64,000 bases of DNA from Herbaspirillum sp. 3R11 (GTDB taxonomy: Bacteria > Pseudomonadota > Gammaproteobacteria > Burkholderiales > Burkholderiaceae_D): positions 1 to 64,000 of the forward strand of contig NZ_SPNJ01000003.1 of assembly GCF_004563925.1 (NCBI RefSeq), written 5' to 3'. The position numbers and the translations under genes are program-made. The notes below the pieces were generated by a model that did no database searches, was not told the origin of the DNA, and was given only the letters and a program-made list of their open reading frames with translations. Positions 8,571 to 16,902 of the stretch are shown piece after piece. How positions within the stretch are numbered: the first letter of the stretch is position 1; each line of letters starts with the position of its first letter.

Positions 8571-9638
8571 ATGTACAAAGTCAGCATCAAACCACACTGG
8601 GAAATCGGCCACGGCGATGACTCCCCGCTCGACACCACGGAACTGCTTGCGCTATTGACGGCAGTCCAGCAAACCGGCTCCATCGCCAAGGGGGCGCTGC
8701 AATTGCGGCAATCGTACCGGCACGCCTGGGGCCTGTTGCGCACGTCGGAGCAGTTGTTCGGCCATAGCCTGATCGAGAGCGGACGCGGACGCGGCACCAC
8801 GCTGACGCCCTTCGCCAGCAAACTGCTCTGGGCCGACCGCATGGTCAGCGCGCGGCTGTCACCGACGCTCGACAGCCTGGCGTCGGAACTGGAAATCGAA
8901 TTGGGCAAGACCGTCGAAGGCAAATCCAAGACCGTGCGCCTGAACGCCAGCCACGGTTTCGCCGTGGCCGCACTGCTCAAGCAGTTCAACCAGGCCAAGC
9001 TGCCGGTGGAAGTGCGCTATCGCCATAGCACCGACGCCGTAGCCGCGCTGTCGCGCCAGGAATGCGACCTGGCCGGCTTTCATGTGCCGCTGGGAGAATT
9101 TGAAAAACCGGCCATCGCCACCTACGCCAAATGGCTCAACAAGCGCAGCGATTGCCTGATCCACCTGGCCGTGCGCAGCCAGGGCCTGTTCGTCGCCACC
9201 GGTAATCCCAAGAATATCCACGGCCTGGCCGACCTGACCCGCAGCGACCTGCGCTTCGTCAACCGCGAAGCAGGCTCGGGCACGCGCATGCTGCTGGAAC
9301 TGATGCTGGCCGGACAAGGGATTTCACACAAGAAGATCAACGGTTTCGAGAACACCGAATTTACCCACTCGGCGGTGGCGGCCTTCATCGCCAGCGGCAT
9401 GGCTGACGTCGGCTTCGGCGTACAGACGGCGTCGCATCGCTTCGGACTGGACTTCATCCCGCTGGTGCGCGAGCGCTATTTCTTTGCATTGCCGACGGCG
9501 TCGCTGAACGACCCTCTCGTCCAAGCGGTGGTCGACATCCTGCAGTCGCCGACCTTCCGCGCCGTGGTCGACGACCTGGCCGGCTACGAGAGCGCCGACA
9601 CCGGCAAGATACAGAGTGTGCAGGAGGCTTTTCCCTGA
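8571..9638 (+). CDS. Transcriptional regulator: ModE-like HTH plus periplasmic-binding-type sensor domain
   Basis: A 355-residue one-component regulator. Residues ~20-100 form a ModE-type winged helix (LLTAVQQTGSIAKGALQLRQSYRHAWGLL, then GRGRGTTLTPFASKLL). Residues ~120-340 form a PBP-like ligand domain, with FVNREAGSGTRMLLELML and VAAFIASGMADVGFGVQT, the usual signature of the domain that follows ModE-N in this class. I chose MYKVSIKPHWEIG at 8571; the frame is open to 8484 but that extension is AT-rich and promoter-like. It diverges from the formate/oxalate carrier and lies beside the formate dehydrogenase operon. Control by molybdate or a small oxyanion/carboxylate is a reasonable guess, not shown. 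Confidence 0.85.
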   Translation: MYKVSIKPHWEIGHGDDSPLDTTELLALLTAVQQTGSIAKGALQLRQSYRHAWGLLRTSEQLFGHSLIESGRGRGTTLTPFASKLLWADRMVSARLSPTLDSLASELEIELGKTVEGKSKTVRLNASHGFAVAALLKQFNQAKLPVEVRYRHSTDAVAALSRQECDLAGFHVPLGEFEKPAIATYAKWLNKRSDCLIHLAVRSQGLFVATGNPKNIHGLADLTRSDLRFVNREAGSGTRMLLELMLAGQGISHKKINGFENTEFTHSAVAAFIASGMADVGFGVQTASHRFGLDFIPLVRERYFFALPTASLNDPLVQAVVDILQSPTFRAVVDDLAGYESADTGKIQSVQEAFP

Positions 9639-9653
9639 GCTTCGCAGCGATGC

Positions 9654-10577
9654 TCAGCGCGCATGCACGGCGTGCACATTCAGGTTCTTTTGCAGGAAGC
9701 GCACGCACTCTCTGACCTTGGCGGAATTCTTCAGTTGCAACGGATACACCGCGCACAGATCGGCTTCCTGGAAGTACGCCGGCAACACCCGCACCAGGCT
9801 GCCGTCTTTCAGACTTGCGGCGACATCCCAGATCGAACGCAGGATCACGCCGTGGCCGTCGATGGCCCATTGGTGGATGATTTCACCGTGGTTCGAGGCC
9901 AGCCCGCCGGCCACCTTGACCGTCTCGGCACCGTTCGGCCCCATCATGCGCCAGATGCCGAACGACTGATTGCGCTCGCGGATCACCAGGCATTGATGCC
10001 GGGTCAGGTCCGACAGAGTCTGCGGCGCGCCATGACGACTGAGGTAATCGGGACTGGCGCACAGCACGCGCTGGCTGGCGATGATGCGCTTGGCGAACAG
10101 GTGCGGCTCATGCACCGGACCGACCCGGATGTCGAGATCGAAGCCTTCGTTGATCATGTCGACCTGGCGATCAAACAATTCCAGCTGGATGCGCAGCGCC
10201 GGATGCAGTCGCGCGAACGCGGACAGCAGCGGCGACACGTATTTGCGGCCCAGCGCAAAGCTGGTGCTGATCTTCAGCAGCCCGCGCGGCACCTGCTTGG
10301 CGCTGCTCACGGTTTCCAGCATCTGGTCGACGTCGTCGAGGATGCGGCGCGCCCATTCATGCACGTTGCTGCCCTCTTCGGTCATCACCACGCTGCGTGT
10401 GGTGCGATGGAACAGCCGCACGCCCAGGGCAGCCTCAAGCAGCGCGATGCGCTTGCTGATGTAGGCCGGCGACGCCCCCATCTCCTTGGCCGATTCGGCA
10501 AAACTGCTCTTGCGCGCCACCACGCAGAACAAACGCAGGTCTTCCAGCAGCGGTGGGGCGATGGTTTGATTGTTCAC
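9654..10577 (-). CDS. LysR-family transcriptional regulator
   Basis: A 307-residue LysR-type regulator. The N-terminal winged helix is evident in FCVVARKSSFAESAKEMGASPAYISKRIALLE, followed by LGVRLFHRTTRSVVMTEEG. The C-terminal effector domain fills residues 90-300. It is divergent from the tartrate/malate dehydrogenase gene with an 86-base gap that must hold both promoters, so it most likely controls that gene and the TRAP receptor (similar to DmlR/TtuA-type regulators; inference from position). It converges with the preceding regulator gene, the stops being 15 bases apart. Confidence 0.9.
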   Translation of the reverse strand: MNNQTIAPPLLEDLRLFCVVARKSSFAESAKEMGASPAYISKRIALLEAALGVRLFHRTTRSVVMTEEGSNVHEWARRILDDVDQMLETVSSAKQVPRGLLKISTSFALGRKYVSPLLSAFARLHPALRIQLELFDRQVDMINEGFDLDIRVGPVHEPHLFAKRIIASQRVLCASPDYLSRHGAPQTLSDLTRHQCLVIRERNQSFGIWRMMGPNGAETVKVAGGLASNHGEIIHQWAIDGHGVILRSIWDVAASLKDGSLVRVLPAYFQEADLCAVYPLQLKNSAKVRECVRFLQKNLNVHAVHAR

Positions 10578-10663
10578 GATTTGTGTTTTATGAAGTAACC
10601 GATCTGTGAATTATAGCGAGACCGCAGGCCGTTATGATTTCCGTCTTTATAGGAGAACGCAGC

Positions 10664-11740
10664 ATGACCAAACACAAGGTAGCCGTCATCGCCGGCGACG
10701 GCATCGGCCAGGAAGTGATCCCCGAAGGCTTGCGCGCGGTCGACGCCGCCGCGAAGAAATTCGGCATCGAGATCGAGTACACCCATTTCGACTGGGCCCA
10801 CTGCGGCTATTACGCCGAACACGGCAAGATGATGCCGGACGACTGGTTCGATCAGTTGAAGGGATTCGAAGCGATCTTCTTCGGCGCGGTCGGCTGGCCC
10901 GCCACGGTGCCCGACCACGTGTCGTTGTGGGGTTCGCTGCTGAAGTTCCGCCGCGACTTCGACCTGTACGTCAACCTGCGCCCGGTGCGCCTGATGCCCG
11001 GCGTGCCCTGCCCGCTGGCCGGCCGCAAACCCGGCGACATCGATTTCTACGTGGTGCGCGAAAACACCGAAGGCGAATATTCGTCCATCGGCGGCCGCAT
11101 GTATGAAGGCACCGATCGCGAAATCGTGATCCAGGAATCGGTATTCACGCGCCATGGCGTCGACCGCATCCTCAAGTTCGCCTACGACCTGGCGCAGAGC
11201 CGTCCGAAGAAACACCTGACCTCGGCCACCAAGTCCAACGGCATCGCCATCACCATGCCGTACTGGGACGAGCGCGTCGAAGCGATGGGCAAGAACTACG
11301 GCGACGTCAAGACCGACAAATACCACATCGACATCCTGACCGCGCATTTCGTGCTGAATCCGCAGCGTTTCGACGTGGTGGTCGCGCCCAACCTGTTCGG
11401 CGACATCCTGTCCGATCTGGGTCCAGCCTGCGCCGGCACCATCGGCATTGCGCCGTCGGCCAACCTCAATCCGGACCGCAAGCTGCCGTCGCTGTTCGAG
11501 CCGGTGCACGGTTCGGCGCCTGACATCGCCGGGAAGAACATCGCCAACCCGGTCGCCACGATCTGGTCAGGCGCGATGATGCTGGACTTCCTTGGCAACG
11601 GTAACCCGAAGTACAAGCAAGCCCACGACGCCATCCTGGCCGCGATCGAAAAAGTGCTGGTGGATGGACCGAAGACGCCTGACCTCGGCGGCAGCGGCGA
11701 CACCACGTCGGTGGGCAAGGCGATTGCTGCGGCGATCTGA
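10664..11740 (+). CDS. ttuC: Tartrate dehydrogenase / decarboxylating D-malate dehydrogenase
   Basis: A 358-residue member of the isocitrate/isopropylmalate dehydrogenase family, NAD-dependent, acting on tartrate and/or D-malate. N-terminal KVAVIAGDGIGQEVIPEG and the family segments VVRENTEGEYSSIGGRMYEG, SATKSNGIAITMPYWDERV and VVAPNLFGDILSDLGPACAGTIG hold the substrate, metal and cofactor residues. The C-terminal region FEPVHGSAPDIAGKNIANP is standard. The start at 10664 follows AGGAGAACGCAGC; the upstream Met at 10634 lacks a ribosome site. The split between TtuC and DmlA cannot be made from sequence alone, so the symbol is a best guess. A divergent LysR gene lies upstream. Confidence 0.9.
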   Translation: MTKHKVAVIAGDGIGQEVIPEGLRAVDAAAKKFGIEIEYTHFDWAHCGYYAEHGKMMPDDWFDQLKGFEAIFFGAVGWPATVPDHVSLWGSLLKFRRDFDLYVNLRPVRLMPGVPCPLAGRKPGDIDFYVVRENTEGEYSSIGGRMYEGTDREIVIQESVFTRHGVDRILKFAYDLAQSRPKKHLTSATKSNGIAITMPYWDERVEAMGKNYGDVKTDKYHIDILTAHFVLNPQRFDVVVAPNLFGDILSDLGPACAGTIGIAPSANLNPDRKLPSLFEPVHGSAPDIAGKNIANPVATIWSGAMMLDFLGNGNPKYKQAHDAILAAIEKVLVDGPKTPDLGGSGDTTSVGKAIAAAI

Positions 11741-11838
11741 TGCAGTAACGCTAGCAAAACGTCCGGATGCGGATCGCGCTCGACAGAAGCGCGACCGCCT
11801 CACCCAAACGGATGCCATCCCAGACAGGAGGAGACACC

Positions 11839-12861
11839 ATGCAACACTGGAAAGCCATCGTCGCAACCGCGGCCATCACCTTGTGCAGCGCCACGACACA
11901 AGCGCAGGCACAAACCGCGCAGCAACCGATCGTCATCAAATTCAGCCATGTCGTCGCGGCCAACACGTCCAAGGGCAAGACTGCAGACTATTTCAAGAAG
12001 ATCGTCGAGGAGCGCACCGGCGGCCGCGTCAAGGTCGAGGTCTATCCCAACAGCCAGCTCTACAAGGACAAGGAAGAACTGGAAGCGCTGCAGATGGGCT
12101 CGGTGCAGATGCTGGCGCCGACCTTCGGCAAATTCGGCCCGATGGGTGTGCGCGAGTTCGAAGTATTCGACCTGCCCTACTTGTTCGACAACATGGCCCA
12201 GGCACAGAAGGTGACGCAGGGGCCGATCGGCCACGCGCTGCTGAAGAAGCTCGACGCCAAGGGCCTGACCGGACTGGCGATGTGGGACAGCGGCTTCCTT
12301 GACTGGACCTCCAACAAGCCGATCCAGAAACCGTCCGACATCAAAGGGATGAAGATCCGCATCCAGTCATCCAAGGTGATCGACGCGCGCACCCGCGTGG
12401 TCGGCGCGCTGCCGCAGGTGATGCCATGGTCGGAGATTTACCAGGGCTTGCAGACCGGCGTGGTCGACGGCCAGGAGAACCCGCCCTCCATCGTCAGCAC
12501 CGCCAAGCTGTTTGAAGTGCAAAAGTTCATGACAATCTCGGAACACGGCTATCACGGCTATGTGTTCATCGCCAACAAGCGCTTCTGGGATTCGCTGCCG
12601 GCCGATCTCAAGCCGGTCATGGACAAGGCGGTCAAGGACGCCACCGAGTATTTCAACAGCAACGCCAAGAAGGAAAACGACGATGCGCTGGAAGATATCC
12701 GCAAAACCGGCAAGATGAAAATCCTGACCATGACGCCGGAAGAAAAGAACGAATGGAAAGCCATCCAGTACAAGGTCCATCGCGAGATGGAAGACCGCAT
12801 CGGCAAGGACCTGATCCAATCGATCTACAAGGAAATCGGGCGCGGACCGGACGGCAAATAA
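11839..12861 (+). CDS. dctP: TRAP transporter solute-binding protein, DctP family
   Basis: A 340-residue periplasmic receptor for a tripartite ATP-independent transporter. It has an N-terminal signal peptide (hydrophobic stretch ending near TQAQAQT), then IVIKFSHVVAANTSKGKTADYFKK, and the DctP core with LPYLFDNMAQAQKV, KGMKIRIQSSKV and MPWSEIYQGLQTGVVDGQENP. The arginine within MKIRIQ is the usual carboxylate-binding residue. The start at 11839 follows GGAGGAGACACC. It is 98 bases after the tartrate/malate dehydrogenase, suggesting C4-dicarboxylate or tartrate binding. No DctQ or DctM membrane gene is nearby, so it must partner with a permease encoded elsewhere. A terminator follows. Confidence 0.92.
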   Translation: MQHWKAIVATAAITLCSATTQAQAQTAQQPIVIKFSHVVAANTSKGKTADYFKKIVEERTGGRVKVEVYPNSQLYKDKEELEALQMGSVQMLAPTFGKFGPMGVREFEVFDLPYLFDNMAQAQKVTQGPIGHALLKKLDAKGLTGLAMWDSGFLDWTSNKPIQKPSDIKGMKIRIQSSKVIDARTRVVGALPQVMPWSEIYQGLQTGVVDGQENPPSIVSTAKLFEVQKFMTISEHGYHGYVFIANKRFWDSLPADLKPVMDKAVKDATEYFNSNAKKENDDALEDIRKTGKMKILTMTPEEKNEWKAIQYKVHREMEDRIGKDLIQSIYKEIGRGPDGK

Positions 12862-12894
12862 AATAGAAAATACGCAGGATGCAAGCATCGCGAA

Positions 12895-12929
12895 GCCGGC
12901 GTTTCCTGCGAGGAATGCCGGCTTTTTTG
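12895..12929 (+). terminator. Intrinsic terminator after dctP
   Basis: GCCGGC (12895-12900) pairs with GCCGGC (12917-12922), with additional pairing of the inner TTTCCT/AGGAA bases, and is followed by TTTTTT. It lies 33 bases after the dctP stop and ends the tartrate/malate unit. Confidence 0.8.
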
Positions 12930-12989
12930 CGTCTGTGACAATTTCGGAATTACAGCGGCCTCATGCCGTGTTAGGATTTGCGCCGTAAA

Positions 12990-13136
12990 ATGACCAGACG
13001 TCCACCAGCAAAATTCATGAAGATTCGACTCGCGCACTACATCGCCGCAGGCAGCGCTTATACGCTGCTGTGGTCAGTGACGCTGCTGATCATGCTGGAA
13101 GACGACGTGGCCATGCTGGCGTTCATGCTGTCATGA
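12990..13136 (+). CDS. Possible 48-residue single-span membrane peptide
   Basis: A short open frame from ATG at 12990 to TGA at 13134-13136. An internal ATG at 13017 gives 39 residues. The C-terminal half contains a hydrophobic run (YTLLWSVTLLIMLE, then VAMLAFMLS), compatible with one membrane span. It lies just upstream of a secreted-protein gene and after a terminator. No clear ribosome site is seen and no family is recognised; it may be untranslated leader sequence. Confidence 0.3.
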   Translation: MTRRPPAKFMKIRLAHYIAAGSAYTLLWSVTLLIMLEDDVAMLAFMLS

Positions 13137-13173
13137 TGCGCATGAACACCCCACTCTCACCGAACGGGACAAG

Positions 13174-13572
13174 ATGAAATTTGCAGTGCTGGCATTGTTG
13201 CTGGTGTCGAACCAGGTATTTGCCGCGCAATGGTCGTTGCTCGGCGACAACGACCTTGGCACCTTCTTTGTCGACAAGTCCAGCATCGAGCGCGGACGCA
13301 GCATTCTGCAGGCCAACGTCCTGCTCAACTGGACCAAGCCGCAAGTGCTGCAGGGTCACGGCAAGTATTACGCGTCGGAAGTATCCATCGCCTACATCGA
13401 TTGCGACGACAAACGCATCGGTTTCGGCAGCCGTACCATGTACGCCAAGGCGGATGCCCAGGGCGGCGCGCTGTTTTCCCCTTACCTCTCCTACGGTGAC
13501 ACCCGATTGCAGGACGCCGTGCCAGGCTCGACCGGCGCACAAATGATCAAGATCATCTGCGGTCTCAAGTAG
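13174..13572 (+). CDS. Secreted surface-adhesin-E-like protein
   Basis: A 132-residue exported protein. The signal peptide is MKFAVLALLLVSNQVFA, with cleavage probable after VFA. The mature part (QWSLLGDNDLGTFFVDKSSIERG, then LNWTKPQ, VSIAYIDCDDKRIGF and a final IICGLK) resembles the small surface-adhesin protein E-like / CNP1-like family common in beta-proteobacteria, with a conserved pair of cysteines (IDC and IIC) that may form a disulfide. A weak ACGGGACAAG ribosome site precedes the start. It converges on the APC permease gene with only a 17-base gap. Its function is unknown. Confidence 0.75.
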   Translation: MKFAVLALLLVSNQVFAAQWSLLGDNDLGTFFVDKSSIERGRSILQANVLLNWTKPQVLQGHGKYYASEVSIAYIDCDDKRIGFGSRTMYAKADAQGGALFSPYLSYGDTRLQDAVPGSTGAQMIKIICGLK

Positions 13573-13589
13573 TCCGCACCTTTCCCCGG

Positions 13590-15545
13590 TTACACTTTCA
13601 TCGGCAGGATCACCATCTGCAGGCCGTCAAAATGCAGACGGCGCTGGATCGCCAGCGCGGCCTGGTTGTGCAGCAGGCGGATGAACCAGTTGTCCTGTTC
13701 GAAAATCAGCTTGCTGGTGAAGAAAATCGCATTCGGATATTCCCTGCTGATGTCGAAGCACAGCTTGGTCACTTCCTGCACGGCGTCGGTGCCGAAGCCC
13801 AGGTAGGACGACGACGCCATGCCGTGGCTGCGGCAAAAATCCACGAAGAACTGCAGCGTCGCATTGGCTTCGGCGCGCATCTGCTCGACCGCGCCCTCAC
13901 CGCCGTAGGCGTGCGAATCGACCGTGCGCGCATTGACGAAGATGAAGTTCTTGAAATGCCCCGGGAACATGCGTTGCACCCACAGCAAGGCATGCAGGCC
14001 GCCGCCGCGCGAGGTGCCGACGATGAACACGGCGGTCTGGTTGACCGGGTCCGGCGCGATCGTGTCGATGTTGGGGCCGAACGGCTGGCTGGAAAAAATC
14101 TGATCGACCGAGCGGATCGCTTCTTTCGTCTCGCGGTAGTGATTACGGATGTAGATGCACAGCGCTGCAATGCCTGCGATGATCACGGCCGTGGCCCAGC
14201 CACCGGCGAACATCTTTTCGTACAGCAGCACCGACAGGATCGAAGCGCAAATCACGAAGCCGATCAGCGACAACAGGAAGCGCCGCTTCCAATGCGCCAA
14301 CTGACGACGCTGACGCCACCAGTAACGACACAAGCCGAACAATGAAATGGCAAAGGTCAGGAATACCGAAATTGAATACAGCACGATCAGCAGCGTCACG
14401 CTGCCCTGGGTCCAGAACAGGATCGCCAGCGCAGCAATGCCCATCACCAGGATGCCGTTCTGCGTGACCAGCCGCGTCGACAGGTAGCGAAATTTATGCG
14501 GCACCCAGGAATCGGCCGCCATGTTGGACAACACCGCCGGCCCGCCCAGGAAACCGGTATTGGCGGCCACGAACAGCAAGCCGGCCTCGAACGCCAGCAC
14601 CACTGCCAGCAGCAGGTCATTGAGCCACTGGTTGCCGGTGCCCATGCTGTCGATGATCAGGCGGAAGGTGGTGGCGTTGAGGGTTTCACCATCAACGTGG
14701 CGCGCATCCCACAACAGATACAGCAGGAAGATGCCGCCGGCCGTGAACGCCAGCGACAAGGCCATGTACAACATGGTCATCTTGCCGGTGCGTACGCGCG
14801 GCTCGGCCAGCATGTTGACGTTGTTGGAAACTGCCTCCAGCCCGGTGTAGGTACCGCCGCCTTGCGAATACGCCAGCAGCAGCATGCTCGCCACGCCGGC
14901 CCAGCCGATTTGCTGGGTCAGCTTGCCGGTGTCGGCCAGCGTGGTAGGCACCAGGGCCGGCAAGTATTCCGCATGCACGAAAATGCCGTAGACGATCAGC
15001 ACCAGATGGGTGGCGACGAAACCGAGAAACACCGGCAGCAGGAAACGGATCGCTTCCTTGAGCCCGCGCAGGTTGAGCACGATCAGCATGCCGACGAAGA
15101 AGGCCTCGGCCCACAACTTGTAGTCCTGGAAACCCAGCGGCAGCAGCGACGCCAGCGCGTCAACACCGGAGGCGACCGAAATGGCGATGGTCAGCACGTA
15201 ATCGAGGATCAGCGCCACGCCCGAAACCAGGCCGAGATAAGGACCGACCAGCTTGGTGGCGACGCGGTAACCGCCGCCGCCGGTGGGGAATAATTCAATG
15301 ACCTGGTTATAAGCCAGCGCAATGATGAACACTGTCAGTGCGGTCGCCAGCGCCAGGTACAGGCCCAGGTGGGTATGCTCGCCGAGCGCCCGAAAACTCT
15401 CTTCCGGGCCGTACGCCGAGGACGACAAACCGTCCGCCCCCAATCCCACCCATGCCAGAAAAGCCACCAGGGCCAGCGAGTGGCGCGTCTCGCTCTTGAG
15501 GGGATCCAACGCCTTGCCCAACAAAATTTCTCGAATCTTCAACAT
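13590..15545 (-). CDS. APC-superfamily amino acid/cation permease with large C-terminal cytoplasmic domain
   Basis: A 651-residue integral membrane transporter. The N-terminus (LAWVGLGADGLSSSAYGPEE) and GGGGYRVATKLVG match the APC family. About 12 hydrophobic segments fill residues 25-455. The last ~170 residues are soluble (TAVFIVGTSRGGGLHALLWVQRMFP, FVNARTVDSHAYGGEG), a C-terminal domain found in a subset of APC permeases that resembles a nucleotide- or Usp-like fold. The substrate is unknown; amino acids or potassium-like cations are both possible in this class. It is transcribed leftward and starts 151 bases from the tRNA-Leu gene. Confidence 0.85.
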   Translation of the reverse strand: MLKIREILLGKALDPLKSETRHSLALVAFLAWVGLGADGLSSSAYGPEESFRALGEHTHLGLYLALATALTVFIIALAYNQVIELFPTGGGGYRVATKLVGPYLGLVSGVALILDYVLTIAISVASGVDALASLLPLGFQDYKLWAEAFFVGMLIVLNLRGLKEAIRFLLPVFLGFVATHLVLIVYGIFVHAEYLPALVPTTLADTGKLTQQIGWAGVASMLLLAYSQGGGTYTGLEAVSNNVNMLAEPRVRTGKMTMLYMALSLAFTAGGIFLLYLLWDARHVDGETLNATTFRLIIDSMGTGNQWLNDLLLAVVLAFEAGLLFVAANTGFLGGPAVLSNMAADSWVPHKFRYLSTRLVTQNGILVMGIAALAILFWTQGSVTLLIVLYSISVFLTFAISLFGLCRYWWRQRRQLAHWKRRFLLSLIGFVICASILSVLLYEKMFAGGWATAVIIAGIAALCIYIRNHYRETKEAIRSVDQIFSSQPFGPNIDTIAPDPVNQTAVFIVGTSRGGGLHALLWVQRMFPGHFKNFIFVNARTVDSHAYGGEGAVEQMRAEANATLQFFVDFCRSHGMASSSYLGFGTDAVQEVTKLCFDISREYPNAIFFTSKLIFEQDNWFIRLLHNQAALAIQRRLHFDGLQMVILPMKV

Positions 15546-15696
15546 ACGATGTGTGCCAGATACTGATCAGCATTTTTTCCGTTCAAGCGGCGATGATACC
15601 CCTTTGTACTGCGGTGCGGCATCAGAACGCATGTCAGAACGTCAATGAAGGTATTGCCCGGTCGTCCAAAATGGGTCATAATCGCGGTCTTGCGTT

Positions 15697-15783
15697 GCCG
15701 GGATGGCGGAATAGGTAGACGCACGGGACTCAAAATCCCGCGGTGGTGACACCGTGCCGGTTCGATTCCGGCTCCCGGCACCA
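15697..15783 (+). tRNA. tRNA-Leu, anticodon CAA
   Basis: An 87-nt class II tRNA with encoded CCA. The acceptor stem GCCGGGA (15697-15703) pairs with TCCCGGC (15773-15779), followed by discriminator A and CCA. The anticodon stem-loop CGGGA-CTCAAAA-TCCCG gives anticodon CAA, which reads UUG leucine codons. The long variable arm (GCGGTGGTGACACCGT) and the T loop GGTTCGATTCC are present. Confidence 0.95.
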
Positions 15784-15860
15784 GTAGTGCGGCAGCATGT
15801 GGTTGGCAATACGGAAACAAACGGCGGTGCGCAGAGAACAAAGCGCCGGCGAACAAAACA

Positions 15861-15893
15861 GGTAGGAACGATCATTCGTCCCTGCCTTTTTTT
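15861..15893 (+). terminator. Intrinsic terminator downstream of tRNA-Leu
   Basis: GGTAGGAACGA (15861-15871) pairs with TCGTCCCTGCC (15876-15886), with one mismatch and one G-T pair, and is followed by eight Ts. It lies 77 bases after the tRNA and separates it from the polyene cluster. Confidence 0.8.
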
Positions 15894-16116
15894 TGGCCTG
15901 AATATTCGTCTAAAAATCGAATTACTCGCAAGGCTTTTATCGTAATATTTGCTTTACTTTTTTTGACGTTCAACAAGCCTGCTCTCGTTATCACATTAAC
16001 AAAAAATGCGAGGGGATCGCGGCGATTATCAACTCTGTCCTGGCCCGGCCACGATATTGAAATAAAGATAACGTCAGCGAAGAGAGCATGGTCAATCGAT
16101 AGCATCGAATAGAAAT
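15894..16116 (+). promoter_or_regulatory. Leader/promoter region of the aryl polyene cluster
   Basis: This 223-base AT-rich stretch has no gene. A TTGACG at 15963-15968 could be a -35 box, with TTATCA at 15988-15993 as a poor -10 at non-ideal spacing of 19 bases. No strong operator palindrome is seen. All 20 genes of the downstream cluster are tightly packed on the plus strand, so the main promoter should lie here; the exact site is uncertain. Confidence 0.3.
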
Positions 16117-16902
16117 ATGCGTTTTGGGGATGTCAGTTTTTCTGTCGCATCGCATACGGCTTGGGCGCCCGGTCTGGACACCGCCGCCGCCTGGCTGGAG
16201 TGGGCTCACGGCCGTGCGCAGACAAATACTGCGGCTGCCGACCCCAAAGTCGCGAAAATGCCTCCGATGCTGCGCCGTCGCGCCAGCGTCACCGGCAAGA
16301 TGGCGCTCGAAACCGCCTATGCCTGCCTGCCCGAACAAGCAGCCACAACGGATCTCCCGGTAATTTTCGCCTCGCGTCACGGCGAATGCGCCCGCTCGGT
16401 CGAGTTGCTGCAAGAATTGGCGCAGCATGCGCCGCTGTCGCCGACCTCATTCAGTCTTTCCGTACACAATGCCAACGGCGGGCTGTGGTCGATTGCACGC
16501 GGCGATCGCAGCAACAACATCGCTATCGCAGCAGGATCAAGCACCGTCGAACATGCGCTGATCGAAGCCTGCGGCCTGCTCGCCGACGGCGCCGGGCAAG
16601 TCTTGCTGGTAATGGCTGACAATCCGCCGCCGGAAATCTTCTCCGCCTACGGCGATTGCGCCGAACAGGGATTTGCCTGGGCCTGGTTGCTGCAGGCCGA
16701 TGACAAGGCGCAAGCGCAAGCCCATGCCGGCGAACGATTTTCACTGTCCTGGACTGCCGCCGACGCCAATGCCTCAAGCGCAGCGCAATCCGACGACGCC
16801 TTGCCGGGCGGACTCGATATCCTGCGCTTCTTCCTGCGGCGCGACGCCGAACTGACACGCGCCGCCGACGGCCGCCGCTGGCGCTGGAGTCGTCATGCTT
16901 GA
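16117..16902 (+). CDS. apeC: Aryl polyene ketosynthase-like protein (chain-length-factor type, ApeC-like)
   Basis: A 261-residue protein with the N-terminal beta-ketoacyl-synthase-like fold (the 'Ketoacyl-synt_2' type found at the start of aryl polyene clusters). The segment LSPTSFSLSVHNANGGLWSIARG (about 107-129) lies where an active ketosynthase has its catalytic cysteine; here HNANGG replaces it, so the protein should not condense chains itself. In characterised APE systems ApeC pairs with the active synthase ApeO as a chain-length factor, and I infer the same here. The ATG at 16117 has a weak ribosome site. It overlaps the next gene by 8 bases. Confidence 0.82.
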   Translation: MRFGDVSFSVASHTAWAPGLDTAAAWLEWAHGRAQTNTAAADPKVAKMPPMLRRRASVTGKMALETAYACLPEQAATTDLPVIFASRHGECARSVELLQELAQHAPLSPTSFSLSVHNANGGLWSIARGDRSNNIAIAAGSSTVEHALIEACGLLADGAGQVLLVMADNPPPEIFSAYGDCAEQGFAWAWLLQADDKAQAQAHAGERFSLSWTAADANASSAAQSDDALPGGLDILRFFLRRDAELTRAADGRRWRWSRHA

